Shown one piece after another: positions 1 through 7,157 of a DNA stretch of 7,974 nt. This stretch comes from JAMLGJ01 sp047972145 (GTDB lineage: Bacteria; Actinomycetota; Acidimicrobiia; Acidimicrobiales; Microtrichaceae). The stretch spans positions 1 to 7,974 of the forward strand of contig JBKEAI010000066.1 in NCBI GenBank assembly GCA_047972145.1, given 5' to 3'. The translations under genes and the position numbers were made by a program. Position 1 is the first letter of the stretch. Each line of letters starts with the position of its first letter. The notes below the pieces were generated by a model, which searched no databases, had not been told where the DNA came from, and worked only from the letters and a program-made list of their open reading frames with translations.

Positions 1-1227
1 CTGGGGCACCGGGTCACCTGCCTGGATGTCGACACAGCCAAGGTCCAGACGCTCCAGAAGGGCCACGTGCCGATACTCGAGGAAGGACTCGACCGGCTCG
101 TGCTGGAGGGCCTCCACACCGGCAAGCTCTCCTTCACGACCACGGTGGACGAGGCGATCGGTGGCAGCGAGTTCGTGTTCCTGTGCCTGCCCACACCCCA
201 GGCCGACGACGGGTCGGCAGACCTCTCCTACGTGGAGAAGGCCTGTTCCCAGATCGCCGCGGATCTCGCACCGGGCGCGGTGGTGATCAACAAGTCCACG
301 GTTCCCGTCGGCACGACGGTGACCGTGGCCGACGCGCTCGGACGAGATGACGTGCACGTGGTGAGCAACCCCGAGTTCCTGCGCCAGGGTACGGCGGTGC
401 ACGACTTCTTGAACCCCGACCGGATCGTCATCGGAGCCGACGACCGTGCAGTGGCTCTACGGGTGGCATCGCTGTACCTCGACCTGGCTGCCCCGTGGGT
501 GGTCACCGACCCCGCGTCGGCGGAGCTGATCAAATACGTGGCCAACTCGTTCCTCGCCACCAAGCTGAGCTTCGTCAACTCGGTTGCGGCGGTGTCAGAG
601 GCGGTCGGAGCCGACGTCGCAGACGTGATCCAGGGGGTCGGCCACGACCGCCGGATCGGTCACGCGTTCCTTCAACCAGGTCCCGGCTGGGGTGGGAGCT
701 GCCTGCCCAAGGACACCTCGGCACTGGCTCACATCGCGGACTCCGCCGGCTACGAGTTCGGGCTGCTGCGCTCCGCGATGGACGTGAACGAGGCCCAGTT
801 CGACAGGATCGTCGACAAGGCCGAGGCGCTCGTCGGGTCACTCGACGGTGCGACGGTCGCGGTCTGGGGGCTCACCTTCAAGGCCAACACCGACGACCTG
901 CGCGACTCGCCGGCGCTCAAGGTCATCGACCGGGTCCACCAACGCGGTGCTGTCGTTCGGGCCTATGACCCGGGTGTCGACAAAGGGTCCCCGGTCAGGA
1001 CCCGTCCCGATGGACCCGAGATCGAGGTGCTCGACGACATGTTCGCCGCCACCGACGGAGCCGACGTGTTGATGGTGCTCACAGAGTGGGGCGAGTTCCG
1101 CCGAGCCGACCTGGAACGACTCCTCTCGTCGCTGCGCGCACCCAACGTGGTCGACGGGCGCAACATGTTGGATCGCAGTGCGCTCGAGCAGCACGGCTTC
1201 GACGTGCGGTCGGTCGGCCGCCGCTGA
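1..1227 (+). CDS. UDP-glucose 6-dehydrogenase, 5'-truncated by the window edge
   Basis: This cytosolic enzyme oxidises UDP-glucose to UDP-glucuronate with two NAD+, supplying a precursor for envelope polysaccharides. Frame 1 is open from base 1, so the start lies upstream; 408 residues are visible. The missing part would hold the Rossmann GxGxxG loop; the acidic end of the second strand (LDVD, residues 8-11) is present. Visible motifs are CLPTPQ (about 63-68), NKSTVPVGTT (about 97-106), ELIKYVANSF with Lys178, and GPGWGGSCLPKD with the catalytic-type Cys234, Lys237 and Asp238. A C-terminal NDP-sugar-binding domain follows (VWGLTFKANTDDLRDSPA). Lys178, Cys234 and Asp238 match K204, C260 and D264 of the Streptococcus pyogenes enzyme with a constant offset of 26, so about 26 residues are missing. 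Family membership is secure. A GDP-mannose or UDP-ManNAc dehydrogenase is a less likely alternative. Its operon partners would lie upstream; its 3' end converges on a glycosyltransferase-like gene. Confidence 0.93.
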   Translation: MGHRVTCLDVDTAKVQTLQKGHVPILEEGLDRLVLEGLHTGKLSFTTTVDEAIGGSEFVFLCLPTPQADDGSADLSYVEKACSQIAADLAPGAVVINKSTVPVGTTVTVADALGRDDVHVVSNPEFLRQGTAVHDFLNPDRIVIGADDRAVALRVASLYLDLAAPWVVTDPASAELIKYVANSFLATKLSFVNSVAAVSEAVGADVADVIQGVGHDRRIGHAFLQPGPGWGGSCLPKDTSALAHIADSAGYEFGLLRSAMDVNEAQFDRIVDKAEALVGSLDGATVAVWGLTFKANTDDLRDSPALKVIDRVHQRGAVVRAYDPGVDKGSPVRTRPDGPEIEVLDDMFAATDGADVLMVLTEWGEFRRADLERLLSSLRAPNVVDGRNMLDRSALEQHGFDVRSVGRR

Positions 1228-1261
1228 GCTTGCCCACGCGATCTGCCGGCGGCAACTCGGC
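1228..1261. other. Convergent intergenic spacer
   Basis: These 34 bases separate the stop of the UDP-glucose dehydrogenase gene (+) from the stop of the membrane protein gene (-). A 7-base inverted repeat pairs gccgccg (1217-1223, inside the dehydrogenase end) with cggcggc (1247-1253) across a 23-base loop, and a small tgcc/ggca hairpin lies within 1244-1254. Neither is followed by a T tract on either strand, so I do not call a rho-independent terminator. Termination here may be factor-dependent or use a GC-rich hairpin without a U tail. Confidence 0.4.
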
Positions 1262-3442
1262 TCACCCCGGGATCGCCTCGGCGACCACGAGGGAGTACTG
1301 CGCAGGGACGGTCACGGTTTCGGAGCCCTCCAGGTAGCGCGATGGTGCACGCGACAGCGTGTGTTCGAGCCGACGACCTGAGGCGGCTGAGCGCGTAGAT
1401 CCGGTCGTCGCCAGGGTAGGGCCGAACCGGTCGAGCATCCCGGAGTCGCTCGTGACCACCTTGAGGGTGCGCCCCTGCTCGCTCACCTGGCGCGCGACCG
1501 CGGCGATGTCGATCGCGGGGGTGTCCGCAGATGGAGTACCGGTCGCGTCGTCGCCGCTCGTAGCCACCTCATCGCCCGGGGAGTCGACGATCGCGACAGG
1601 GACGTCGCACCAACTACGCAGCGTCTGGGGCAGGACCCGCTGGTCGAGCTCTCCCACCACCACGACGGCGGCATCCTCGCCGAGTAGGTCACAGGTGTCC
1701 TCGATGACCCCGCGCATGCCCGCCTGCTCGCTCATGAGCGGGGCGCGCAGCGTCACCGAGAGGGGAGGTACCACCACCAGCGCACCGAGGGTGACCAAGA
1801 CCACCCTGCGCCACCACCTGGCTGGGAGCCGCGTGGCGAGCTCTCGTATCCCGAAGGTGGCCATGACCAGCAGGCCTGGGATGACGACCGGCAGGAAGCG
1901 ACGGGTTGCCCAGATCTGGTCCGGGAAGATGCTCGGGCGCAACCAGTACATCAATCCGGTCGTGAGGGTGATGGTGGTGACCATGACCACCTCGGTACGG
2001 GCGGTGCCCCTCAGGATGCGGTACACGGCCCAGGCAACCCCGCCGATCGCCAACGCCAGCGCCACAGGACCCAGGTACCACGACATCCAGCGCATCGACT
2101 GCTCGGCGTAGGTCCTCGTCTCATCGATTGCAAGACCCTCGGCAGCCTGCCACTCGGTGATCCGGAACCAACCCGGAGTCGAACCGGTTGCCAGGTCGAA
2201 CCACGGACGCACGACCCAGAGCAGGACCAACGTGACGGCGACACCCCCAGCAGCGAACCGAGCCACACGAGGTCGCTGGGCTACCTTCGCGACGGTCTGG
2301 CTGACCGTGTCGCGGCGCTTGAGTGCGAACCGGCAAGCGAGTGCGACAACAGCTGTCGCTGCCCAGAGAAGCACGAGGTTGGAGCGCAGCGACCTTGCGT
2401 AGCTCTGCGACGCGGCGAACAGGTCGACGAGGGCGATGAGCCCCACCAGGGCTGCGGATCGCACGCCCGCCCTTGCAGCTTGGGATCGCCGCCCGCTCTC
2501 CTCACCCGTACTGTGGATCACCCACGCCGTCACCAGTGTGGCTGCGACGGCGATCGTGGGAATGCTGTCGACGCGTGCCAGGAGGGTTGTTCCGAGGAAC
2601 ACCCCTGCCAGCGCGGCCAGGTGGCGCCTGGACGAGTCCCCGGCAACCTCCGCCATCAACACGATGGCCACCCAGGTGAACAGGAGTACGAATGGCTCGG
2701 AGTAGACGTCGCGCACCACCGCGACGAAGGGCATGGAAACCGCCAGAGCGAGCGGAGCCAGCAGCGACAGCAACGGTGCAGCGGTGAGCCGGACCATCAC
2801 GGAGTAGATCGCGAGGAGTGCCGTCGCCCCTATCACCCCACCGATGAGCAGCAGACCGGTGTCACCCAGGAGTGAACCGGTGAGTGCTGACATGGCTGCC
2901 GGGAGGTGCATGAACTGGAACTCGAGGTCGCTCCCGTTCGGATAGACGGCGGTGCTGGTCGCGTCCAGGTCCGCACTGCCTCCGAACGCGGCGAGTGGGT
3001 CCCTCACCCCCAGGCCGTTGCCGTGGGTGAGCCACTTCGCGGTGGTTACGTAGGAACCGGGGTCGCGGTCGATGAGCAGGTGCTCGCTCGCGTCCCAACT
3101 CGCCCACACCGCCGAACCGGTGGCGATCAGCAGTGCACAGGCCGCTCCGACGTTCGCAGCTCTCGACACATGCCCATGGCGCGGCATCCGGCGATCCACC
3201 CACCAGGTTGCCGACGACGCGGCACCGAGGCAGAGCACGGCCGTCGCTGGCCCGAGGGCACCTAGTGCCCCGAGGCCGAGAGCACCGATGGACGCGGCCA
3301 GGAAGAACGTGGCGAGACCTACGGTGAGGCGATCGAACCATCCGGGGGGTGTATGCCCGGACCTGTGTGGTGAGCCGGGGTTGGGATGGGCTCTCGCACC
3401 TTCCTGATCGGTGGGGCGCAGTGCGGAGTCGGTGGGGTGCAT
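1262..3442 (-). CDS. GT-C-like polytopic membrane glycosyltransferase, 726 aa
   Basis: A large integral membrane protein of unassigned function. A short hydrophilic N-terminus (1-37) precedes roughly 14 hydrophobic segments, starting near 38-62, 65-82 and 97-117 and ending near 543-562. A soluble, presumably extracytoplasmic C-terminal domain covers about 565-726. The first long external loop carries DRDPGSY (125-131), an acidic motif placed like the catalytic Asp loop of GT-C enzymes (PMT/ArnT type). A later segment has WATRRFLPVVIP (511-522), the Arg-aromatic-Pro motif often seen in family 39-like proteins. The likely role is transfer of a sugar from a polyprenyl-phosphate donor outside the membrane; donor and acceptor cannot be told. 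The C-terminal domain has two cysteines (584, 612) and an acidic, Ser/Thr-rich stretch (about 622-644). I chose the ATG at 3442 because it overlaps the upstream stop as TGATG; a GTG 24 codons earlier would run deep into that gene. The fold-level call is firm; the enzymatic role is inferred. Confidence 0.75.
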   Translation of the reverse strand: MHPTDSALRPTDQEGARAHPNPGSPHRSGHTPPGWFDRLTVGLATFFLAASIGALGLGALGALGPATAVLCLGAASSATWWVDRRMPRHGHVSRAANVGAACALLIATGSAVWASWDASEHLLIDRDPGSYVTTAKWLTHGNGLGVRDPLAAFGGSADLDATSTAVYPNGSDLEFQFMHLPAAMSALTGSLLGDTGLLLIGGVIGATALLAIYSVMVRLTAAPLLSLLAPLALAVSMPFVAVVRDVYSEPFVLLFTWVAIVLMAEVAGDSSRRHLAALAGVFLGTTLLARVDSIPTIAVAATLVTAWVIHSTGEESGRRSQAARAGVRSAALVGLIALVDLFAASQSYARSLRSNLVLLWAATAVVALACRFALKRRDTVSQTVAKVAQRPRVARFAAGGVAVTLVLLWVVRPWFDLATGSTPGWFRITEWQAAEGLAIDETRTYAEQSMRWMSWYLGPVALALAIGGVAWAVYRILRGTARTEVVMVTTITLTTGLMYWLRPSIFPDQIWATRRFLPVVIPGLLVMATFGIRELATRLPARWWRRVVLVTLGALVVVPPLSVTLRAPLMSEQAGMRGVIEDTCDLLGEDAAVVVVGELDQRVLPQTLRSWCDVPVAIVDSPGDEVATSGDDATGTPSADTPAIDIAAVARQVSEQGRTLKVVTSDSGMLDRFGPTLATTGSTRSAASGRRLEHTLSRAPSRYLEGSETVTVPAQYSLVVAEAIPG

Positions 3443-3452
3443 CAGGCTTCCC
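3440..3452 (-). promoter_or_regulatory. TGATG stop/start overlap with weak ribosome binding site
   Basis: On the minus strand the TGA of the 624-residue gene (3444-3442) shares its A with the ATG of the next gene (3442-3440). A weak purine element GGGAAG (3452-3447) lies four bases before the ATG. This arrangement is typical of translational coupling by terminating ribosomes, and it decides the start of the downstream gene. Coupling itself is inferred. Confidence 0.65.
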
Positions 3453-5316
3453 GTTTCCAGATCGTCACGCTGTTGCGCGTTCCGGGTGTGCCCGCGTGAC
3501 CGACCTCTGTCCACTGTGCTGCCTCCGGGGGTTGTGTACCGCCGGTAAGGGCCACAAGTCCGGAACCGGCAGGGAGGGTGCCTGCCAGGGTCTCACTGTC
3601 CGAACCGCTGAAGTCGAAAACCCAGCCCTTTCCACCGAGCATCATCTGGGTACCGGGCCAGTTGAACTCCGCAACGGGGGCGAGTTGGGCGTCACTGGCA
3701 ACGACGAACCGTGGGAAGTCCGGATCGGCCGCTGGAACGTCGCGGTACATCGGGTCGAAGTTGAACTCCGAGTGGAATCGCATCGCCGACAGTGCCCCCC
3801 CGAAGCTCCAGACGATGAGCACGAGCAGTGACCAGCGCAACAGCGCCTCCGGGTCGTGACAGCGTGTGATGGACGTGACCAGCACGACGACGATCGATGT
3901 GGCCAGCAGCACCCCGAGTAGGCCTGAAGGTACCCCGAGGGCGCCGATCGCTGCGATGTTGGGCATGAGGGCGTCTGCGAGACCTGCGTCAGCCCAGGCA
4001 GCGGCGACGATCACGCTGAGGATCACGAGAGTGGTCGCCACAGCCGAGAGTTGGATCCGGGTCCGCCTTGTGGCACTCACCCGGGTGCTGGATTGGCTGA
4101 ACCGTTCCAGCAGTACACAGCCTCCGATCATCGCACAGAGGACGACGAGAGGATCGATGTAACGCCCGTAGATCATGTGGTCCCAGCGCGGGATGAACTG
4201 CCGTGAAGAACCGCCTGCTGTACCCGCGATCAATGCACCCATAAAGGAGGCAGATATCACGACCACGGACACGACTGCGCCGAGGATCCAAACTCCGAAT
4301 GCCCGTCTGGGATCTGCGATGACAGCTACCTGGTGGACCTTTCGGTGCCGGTGCACCCCGATGACCGATGCGACCATCGTTGCCACACCGATCCCGGCGA
4401 GACCGGCGCTGGAGACGAGTGCGTACCAGAGCTGCCCGGTGGCGGCCAGTAGCAGGTCGTCCCACTGCGCGGGGTCCGTGATCGTTGCCGAGACGGTGGC
4501 TGCTGCACTGAAACCCCTGCCGTATAGATCCGACACGATCGCTGTGCGCAGCGCGGATGCTGCCAGGGCACAGACACCCGAAATGCCCGCGAGGACCCCG
4601 GCGAAGAGCGGATTCAGGCGGCTGATCGCCGGGTTGCGTCTCATGGCTGCCCACATCAGGGCCAGAACCCACAACGGCAGCAGGCCGGTGAGCCGGCCGT
4701 GCACGAACGGCGCGAGCCCCGCGGCCCCACCGGCGGCCAGAAGTACCCATCGGTTCGCAGCTCCACCATCCACGCAAAGGTGGGCAATCCCCACCGCGAA
4801 GACGAACACGACCAGGAGCACGGTGGACTCCGACCAGGTGAACGAGGTTGTGACCACCATCGCCGGGCTCAACAGCACCATCGAGTAGGCCACGACTCCG
4901 GCAACGGGGCCCCACCCGAGCTTCCTCACCAGGTGGCGGGCGAGCAATGCGCTGCCCACCAACGCCACGAACGCCTCGATGAGGCCGAAGCGGTATCGCA
5001 ACACGGAGTCCGAGATGAACGCCTCGAAAGGGGTGAGCAGTATCCCGTGCACCGGCTGGTAGAGGGGAAGGTCACCCATCTGGATCGACGGGGTGCCACC
5101 GACCAGCCACCGTGCGGTTGCCCAGTAGCCGGGCTCGTCGGGGACCACTCCGGGCTCGTGCGCGGAGACGATCACCAGAACGCGTTCGATCAACGCTACG
5201 ACGGTAACCAGCACCATCGCGGTGCGTCGACGCAAGCCGTGGTTCGGGTCGTGGGGGTGTGCCGGGGTGGTGGGACCCCGGCTCAGAAGTTGCACCCAGT
5301 TCTGATCGGTCGGCAC
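3442..5316 (-). CDS. GT-C-like polytopic membrane glycosyltransferase, 624 aa
   Basis: A second multi-pass membrane protein of unassigned function. A cytosolic-looking, Arg-containing N-terminus (1-33) leads into about 13 hydrophobic segments, approximately 34-52, 106-127, 138-155, 164-181, 189-203, 210-225, 237-258, 292-318, 342-365, 387-404, 422-440, 462-481 and 492-510. A soluble C-terminal tail covers 512-624. The first external loop has VPDEPGYWATARWL (58-71); Asp60-Glu61 is the expected place for a GT-C catalytic acid, and the pattern parallels DRDPGSYVTTAKWL in the neighbour. RWDHMIYGRYIDPL (377-390) is the counterpart of the neighbour's Arg-aromatic motif. The start is a GTG at 5316. 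It is the only usual start between an in-frame TGA upstream and the first membrane segment, apart from internal codons at 8 (GTG) and 34 (ATG). No strong Shine-Dalgarno precedes any of these, so the N-terminus is uncertain. The gene lies 55 bases after the carboxylase gene and is probably co-transcribed with the next membrane gene. A sugar-transfer role is inferred from topology and motifs. Confidence 0.72.
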   Translation of the reverse strand: MPTDQNWVQLLSRGPTTPAHPHDPNHGLRRRTAMVLVTVVALIERVLVIVSAHEPGVVPDEPGYWATARWLVGGTPSIQMGDLPLYQPVHGILLTPFEAFISDSVLRYRFGLIEAFVALVGSALLARHLVRKLGWGPVAGVVAYSMVLLSPAMVVTTSFTWSESTVLLVVFVFAVGIAHLCVDGGAANRWVLLAAGGAAGLAPFVHGRLTGLLPLWVLALMWAAMRRNPAISRLNPLFAGVLAGISGVCALAASALRTAIVSDLYGRGFSAAATVSATITDPAQWDDLLLAATGQLWYALVSSAGLAGIGVATMVASVIGVHRHRKVHQVAVIADPRRAFGVWILGAVVSVVVISASFMGALIAGTAGGSSRQFIPRWDHMIYGRYIDPLVVLCAMIGGCVLLERFSQSSTRVSATRRTRIQLSAVATTLVILSVIVAAAWADAGLADALMPNIAAIGALGVPSGLLGVLLATSIVVVLVTSITRCHDPEALLRWSLLVLIVWSFGGALSAMRFHSEFNFDPMYRDVPAADPDFPRFVVASDAQLAPVAEFNWPGTQMMLGGKGWVFDFSGSDSETLAGTLPAGSGLVALTGGTQPPEAAQWTEVGHAGTPGTRNSVTIWKREA

Positions 5317-5365
5317 ACACCGATCGTTGAGCTGTCCACCTGTTCAGCGGTGGTCCTGAGCCGAA

Positions 5366-5380
5366 GCGGGTTCAGCCCGC
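5366..5380 (-). terminator. Weak GC hairpin at the end of the carboxylase gene
   Basis: A perfect 5-bp stem (gcggg 5366-5370, cccgc 5376-5380) has a 5-base loop that contains the carboxylase stop codon (5374-5372). No T tract follows on the minus strand. It could slow RNA polymerase or protect the 3' end, but it may be a chance GC hairpin. The remaining spacer bases to 5317 show no recognisable promoter, so read-through into the membrane protein genes is the simplest reading. Confidence 0.2.
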
Positions 5381-7147
5381 CTCTATCACCACCACGATCT
5401 CGCCGGCTCCGACGGACTGACCGACGTCGACCTTCACCTCGGTGACGGTGCCGTCGATGTCGGCTGCGACGTTGTTCTCCATCTTCATCGCCTCGAGCAC
5501 CACGACTGTGTCACCGGCGGTGATGCTCTGGCCGACCTCGACGTCGACCTTGACGATCGTGCCCTGCATGGGCACCGCGATCTGACCGGACCCGGCGACT
5601 GCACCGCCCCCTGCGCCTCCGGAGCGGCGTCGCTTCGGTCGCGGCTTGGCCCCTCCCGATCCGGGTGGTGCCAACTGGCTCTCCGGTACATACATCGAGA
5701 CCTCGAAGCGCTTGCCGTTCACCTCGACATCCATCGAGCGTTTGACCAGCGGGTCGGCCTCGCCGTCACCGTCGGCAGGTGGCGCAGCGGTGCCACCGAT
5801 CCCGCTCAGGTCGAGCACGGTCTCGACCCACTTGGTGGAGTGTCGTACCGCGGCGAAGTCGGGGTGACGGAGGATCGCGAGATCTGCGGGGATCACGGTG
5901 GTGATCCCCTCGACCACCATCTCCTCGAGTGCCCGGATCATCCGGGCGATGGCGACGTCGCGGTCACGCCCCCACACGCAGAGCTTGCCGGTGAGGTTGT
6001 CGTAGTACTGGGAGACCTCGTCGCCGGACTCGTATCCGCCGTCCCAGCGGGTACCGAATCCCGAGGGTGCGACGAGCTTGGTGATCCGCCCCGGTGAAGG
6101 CAGGAACGCACCGGCCGCGGTGTCCTCCGCGTTGATCCGGCACTCGATCGCGTGGCCCGAGATCTCCACGTCGTCCTGGCCGAAGGGCAGCTCCTCGCCC
6201 GCTGCCACCCGCAGCTGCAACTCCACGAGGTCGACCTCGGTGACCAGTTCGGTCACCGGATGCTCCACTTGGAGCCGTGTGTTCATCTCCAGGTAGAAGA
6301 ACTCACCGTCGGCGTAGAGGAACTCGACGGTTCCCGCGTTCTCGTAGCCGCAGCCCTGGGCGACCTTGACCGCCGCCTCACCCATGGCGGCCAGGACGTC
6401 ATCGGGGATCCCCGGCGCCGGGGCCTCCTCGACCAGCTTCTGGTGGCGGCGCTGGGCCGAGCAGTCCCTGGTGCCCAGGTAGACCGAGTTGCCGTGCTGG
6501 TCGCTGATCAGCTGCACCTCGACGTGACGTGGGTTGGTGAGGTAGCGCTCTAGGTAGCACTCGTCGCGTCCGAAGTAGGCCTTGGCCTCACGCTGTGCGG
6601 ACTCGAGGGCGGCGGCCGCTTCGTCGGCTGACTCCACGACCTTCATCCCGCGGCCACCGCCGCCGTAGGCGGCCTTGATCGCGACCGGATATCCGTACTG
6701 TTCACCGAAGGCCGTCACCTGGTCGACGTTGTCGATGAACGTGCTGTCGCCGGGAACACCTGCCACCCCGACACGTTCGGCGGCGTCGCGCGCCGAGATC
6801 TTGTCGCCCATCACCTCGATCGCCGCAGGTAGGGGGCCGATGAACTTCACACCCATGTCGGTGATCGCCCGGGCGAAATCGGCGTTCTCTGAGAAGAAGC
6901 CGTATCCGGGATGGACCGCCTCGGCGCCGCTGCGGCGGATCACGTCGAGGATCTTGTCGGAATCTATGTAGGACTCCGCGGCGGTCTGACCGCCCAGCGC
7001 GTACGCCTCGTCGGCGAGTCGGACGTGCAGGGCATCACGGTCCAACTCCGAGTACACGGCCACCGTGGAGATGCCCATCTCCCGGCACGCCCGGATGACC
7101 CGGACGGCGATTTCTCCACGGTTTGCGATCAGCACTTTGGAAAACAC
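5372..7147 (-). CDS. Acyl-CoA carboxylase alpha subunit: biotin carboxylase fused to biotin carboxyl carrier domain, 591 aa
   Basis: The cytosolic subunit of an acetyl-/propionyl-CoA carboxylase carboxylates biotin with ATP and bicarbonate; a separate carboxyltransferase, not in the window, passes the CO2 to acyl-CoA. Domains in order are the biotin carboxylase N-domain (1-112, ANRGEIAVR, HPGYGFFSEN 79-88), ATP-grasp (about 113-325, Gly-rich loop GGGGRG 162-167), the C-domain (about 330-448), a linker, and a biotinyl domain (about 519-591). The biotin site is AMKMEN with Lys555. E. coli AccC active-site residues recur one position earlier: K116, K158, H208, K237, E275, E287, N289, R291, V294, E295 and R337, so the enzyme looks active. 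The linker contains a strand pair (MDVEVNGKRFEVSMYVPE, 472-489) like the start of the 1.3S transcarboxylase subunit, then a Gly/Pro/Arg/Lys-rich tether (about 494-520). Length and layout fit actinobacterial AccA/PccA proteins. The start is GTG; an in-frame TAG lies two codons upstream. Acyl-CoA specificity is set by the missing partner, so no exact symbol is given. Confidence 0.96.
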   Translation of the reverse strand: MFSKVLIANRGEIAVRVIRACREMGISTVAVYSELDRDALHVRLADEAYALGGQTAAESYIDSDKILDVIRRSGAEAVHPGYGFFSENADFARAITDMGVKFIGPLPAAIEVMGDKISARDAAERVGVAGVPGDSTFIDNVDQVTAFGEQYGYPVAIKAAYGGGGRGMKVVESADEAAAALESAQREAKAYFGRDECYLERYLTNPRHVEVQLISDQHGNSVYLGTRDCSAQRRHQKLVEEAPAPGIPDDVLAAMGEAAVKVAQGCGYENAGTVEFLYADGEFFYLEMNTRLQVEHPVTELVTEVDLVELQLRVAAGEELPFGQDDVEISGHAIECRINAEDTAAGAFLPSPGRITKLVAPSGFGTRWDGGYESGDEVSQYYDNLTGKLCVWGRDRDVAIARMIRALEEMVVEGITTVIPADLAILRHPDFAAVRHSTKWVETVLDLSGIGGTAAPPADGDGEADPLVKRSMDVEVNGKRFEVSMYVPESQLAPPGSGGAKPRPKRRRSGGAGGGAVAGSGQIAVPMQGTIVKVDVEVGQSITAGDTVVVLEAMKMENNVAADIDGTVTEVKVDVGQSVGAGEIVVVIEAG

Positions 7148-7151
7148 GCCC

Positions 7152-7157
7152 TATCTT
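7152..7157 (+). promoter_or_regulatory. Candidate -10 element for a leaderless birA transcript
   Basis: TATCTT fits the actinobacterial -10 pattern TAnnnT and ends six bases before the A of the birA ATG at 7164, the spacing expected if transcription starts at that A. The bases just before the ATG are pyrimidines (ctcccc) and contain no Shine-Dalgarno, which also fits leaderless translation. No good -35 hexamer at 16-18 bases spacing is visible; TTGCGA (7123-7128) is about 23 bases away and too distant. Confidence 0.35.

Noticed and set aside
1217..1253. 7-bp inverted repeat as a bidirectional terminator between convergent genes
   Set aside because: The loop is 23 bases and there is no T tract on either side; GC-rich 7-base matches are expected often by chance here.
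1359..2111. Plus-strand open frame of 250 codons antisense to the 726-residue protein
   Set aside because: It is Ser/Thr/Arg-rich shadow sequence without any domain, opposite a gene with clear membrane topology.
3443..3514. GTG at 3514 giving a 24-residue longer N-terminus for the 726-residue protein
   Set aside because: The extra residues are a hydrophilic shadow of the upstream gene's end, while the ATG at 3442 makes a textbook TGATG overlap.
3349..3831. Plus-strand open frame of 160 codons opposite the membrane protein genes
   Set aside because: It is antisense to two well-supported genes, spans their junction, shows no recognisable domain and has the composition expected of a GC-rich shadow frame.
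4241..4250. Strong-looking Shine-Dalgarno ataaaggagg on the plus strand
   Set aside because: It is antisense to conserved membrane-segment codons (Ala-Ser-Phe-Met) and no credible plus-strand gene follows it.
4175..4888. Plus-strand open frame of 237 codons
   Set aside because: It lies entirely antisense to the 624-residue membrane protein and is rich in Thr/Arg/Pro/Ala with no motif; a shadow of hydrophobic codons.
4699..5445. Plus-strand open frame of 248 codons crossing the carboxylase/membrane gene spacer
   Set aside because: It is low-complexity (His/Arg/Gly/Glu-rich), has no family resemblance, and overlaps two convincing genes on the other strand.
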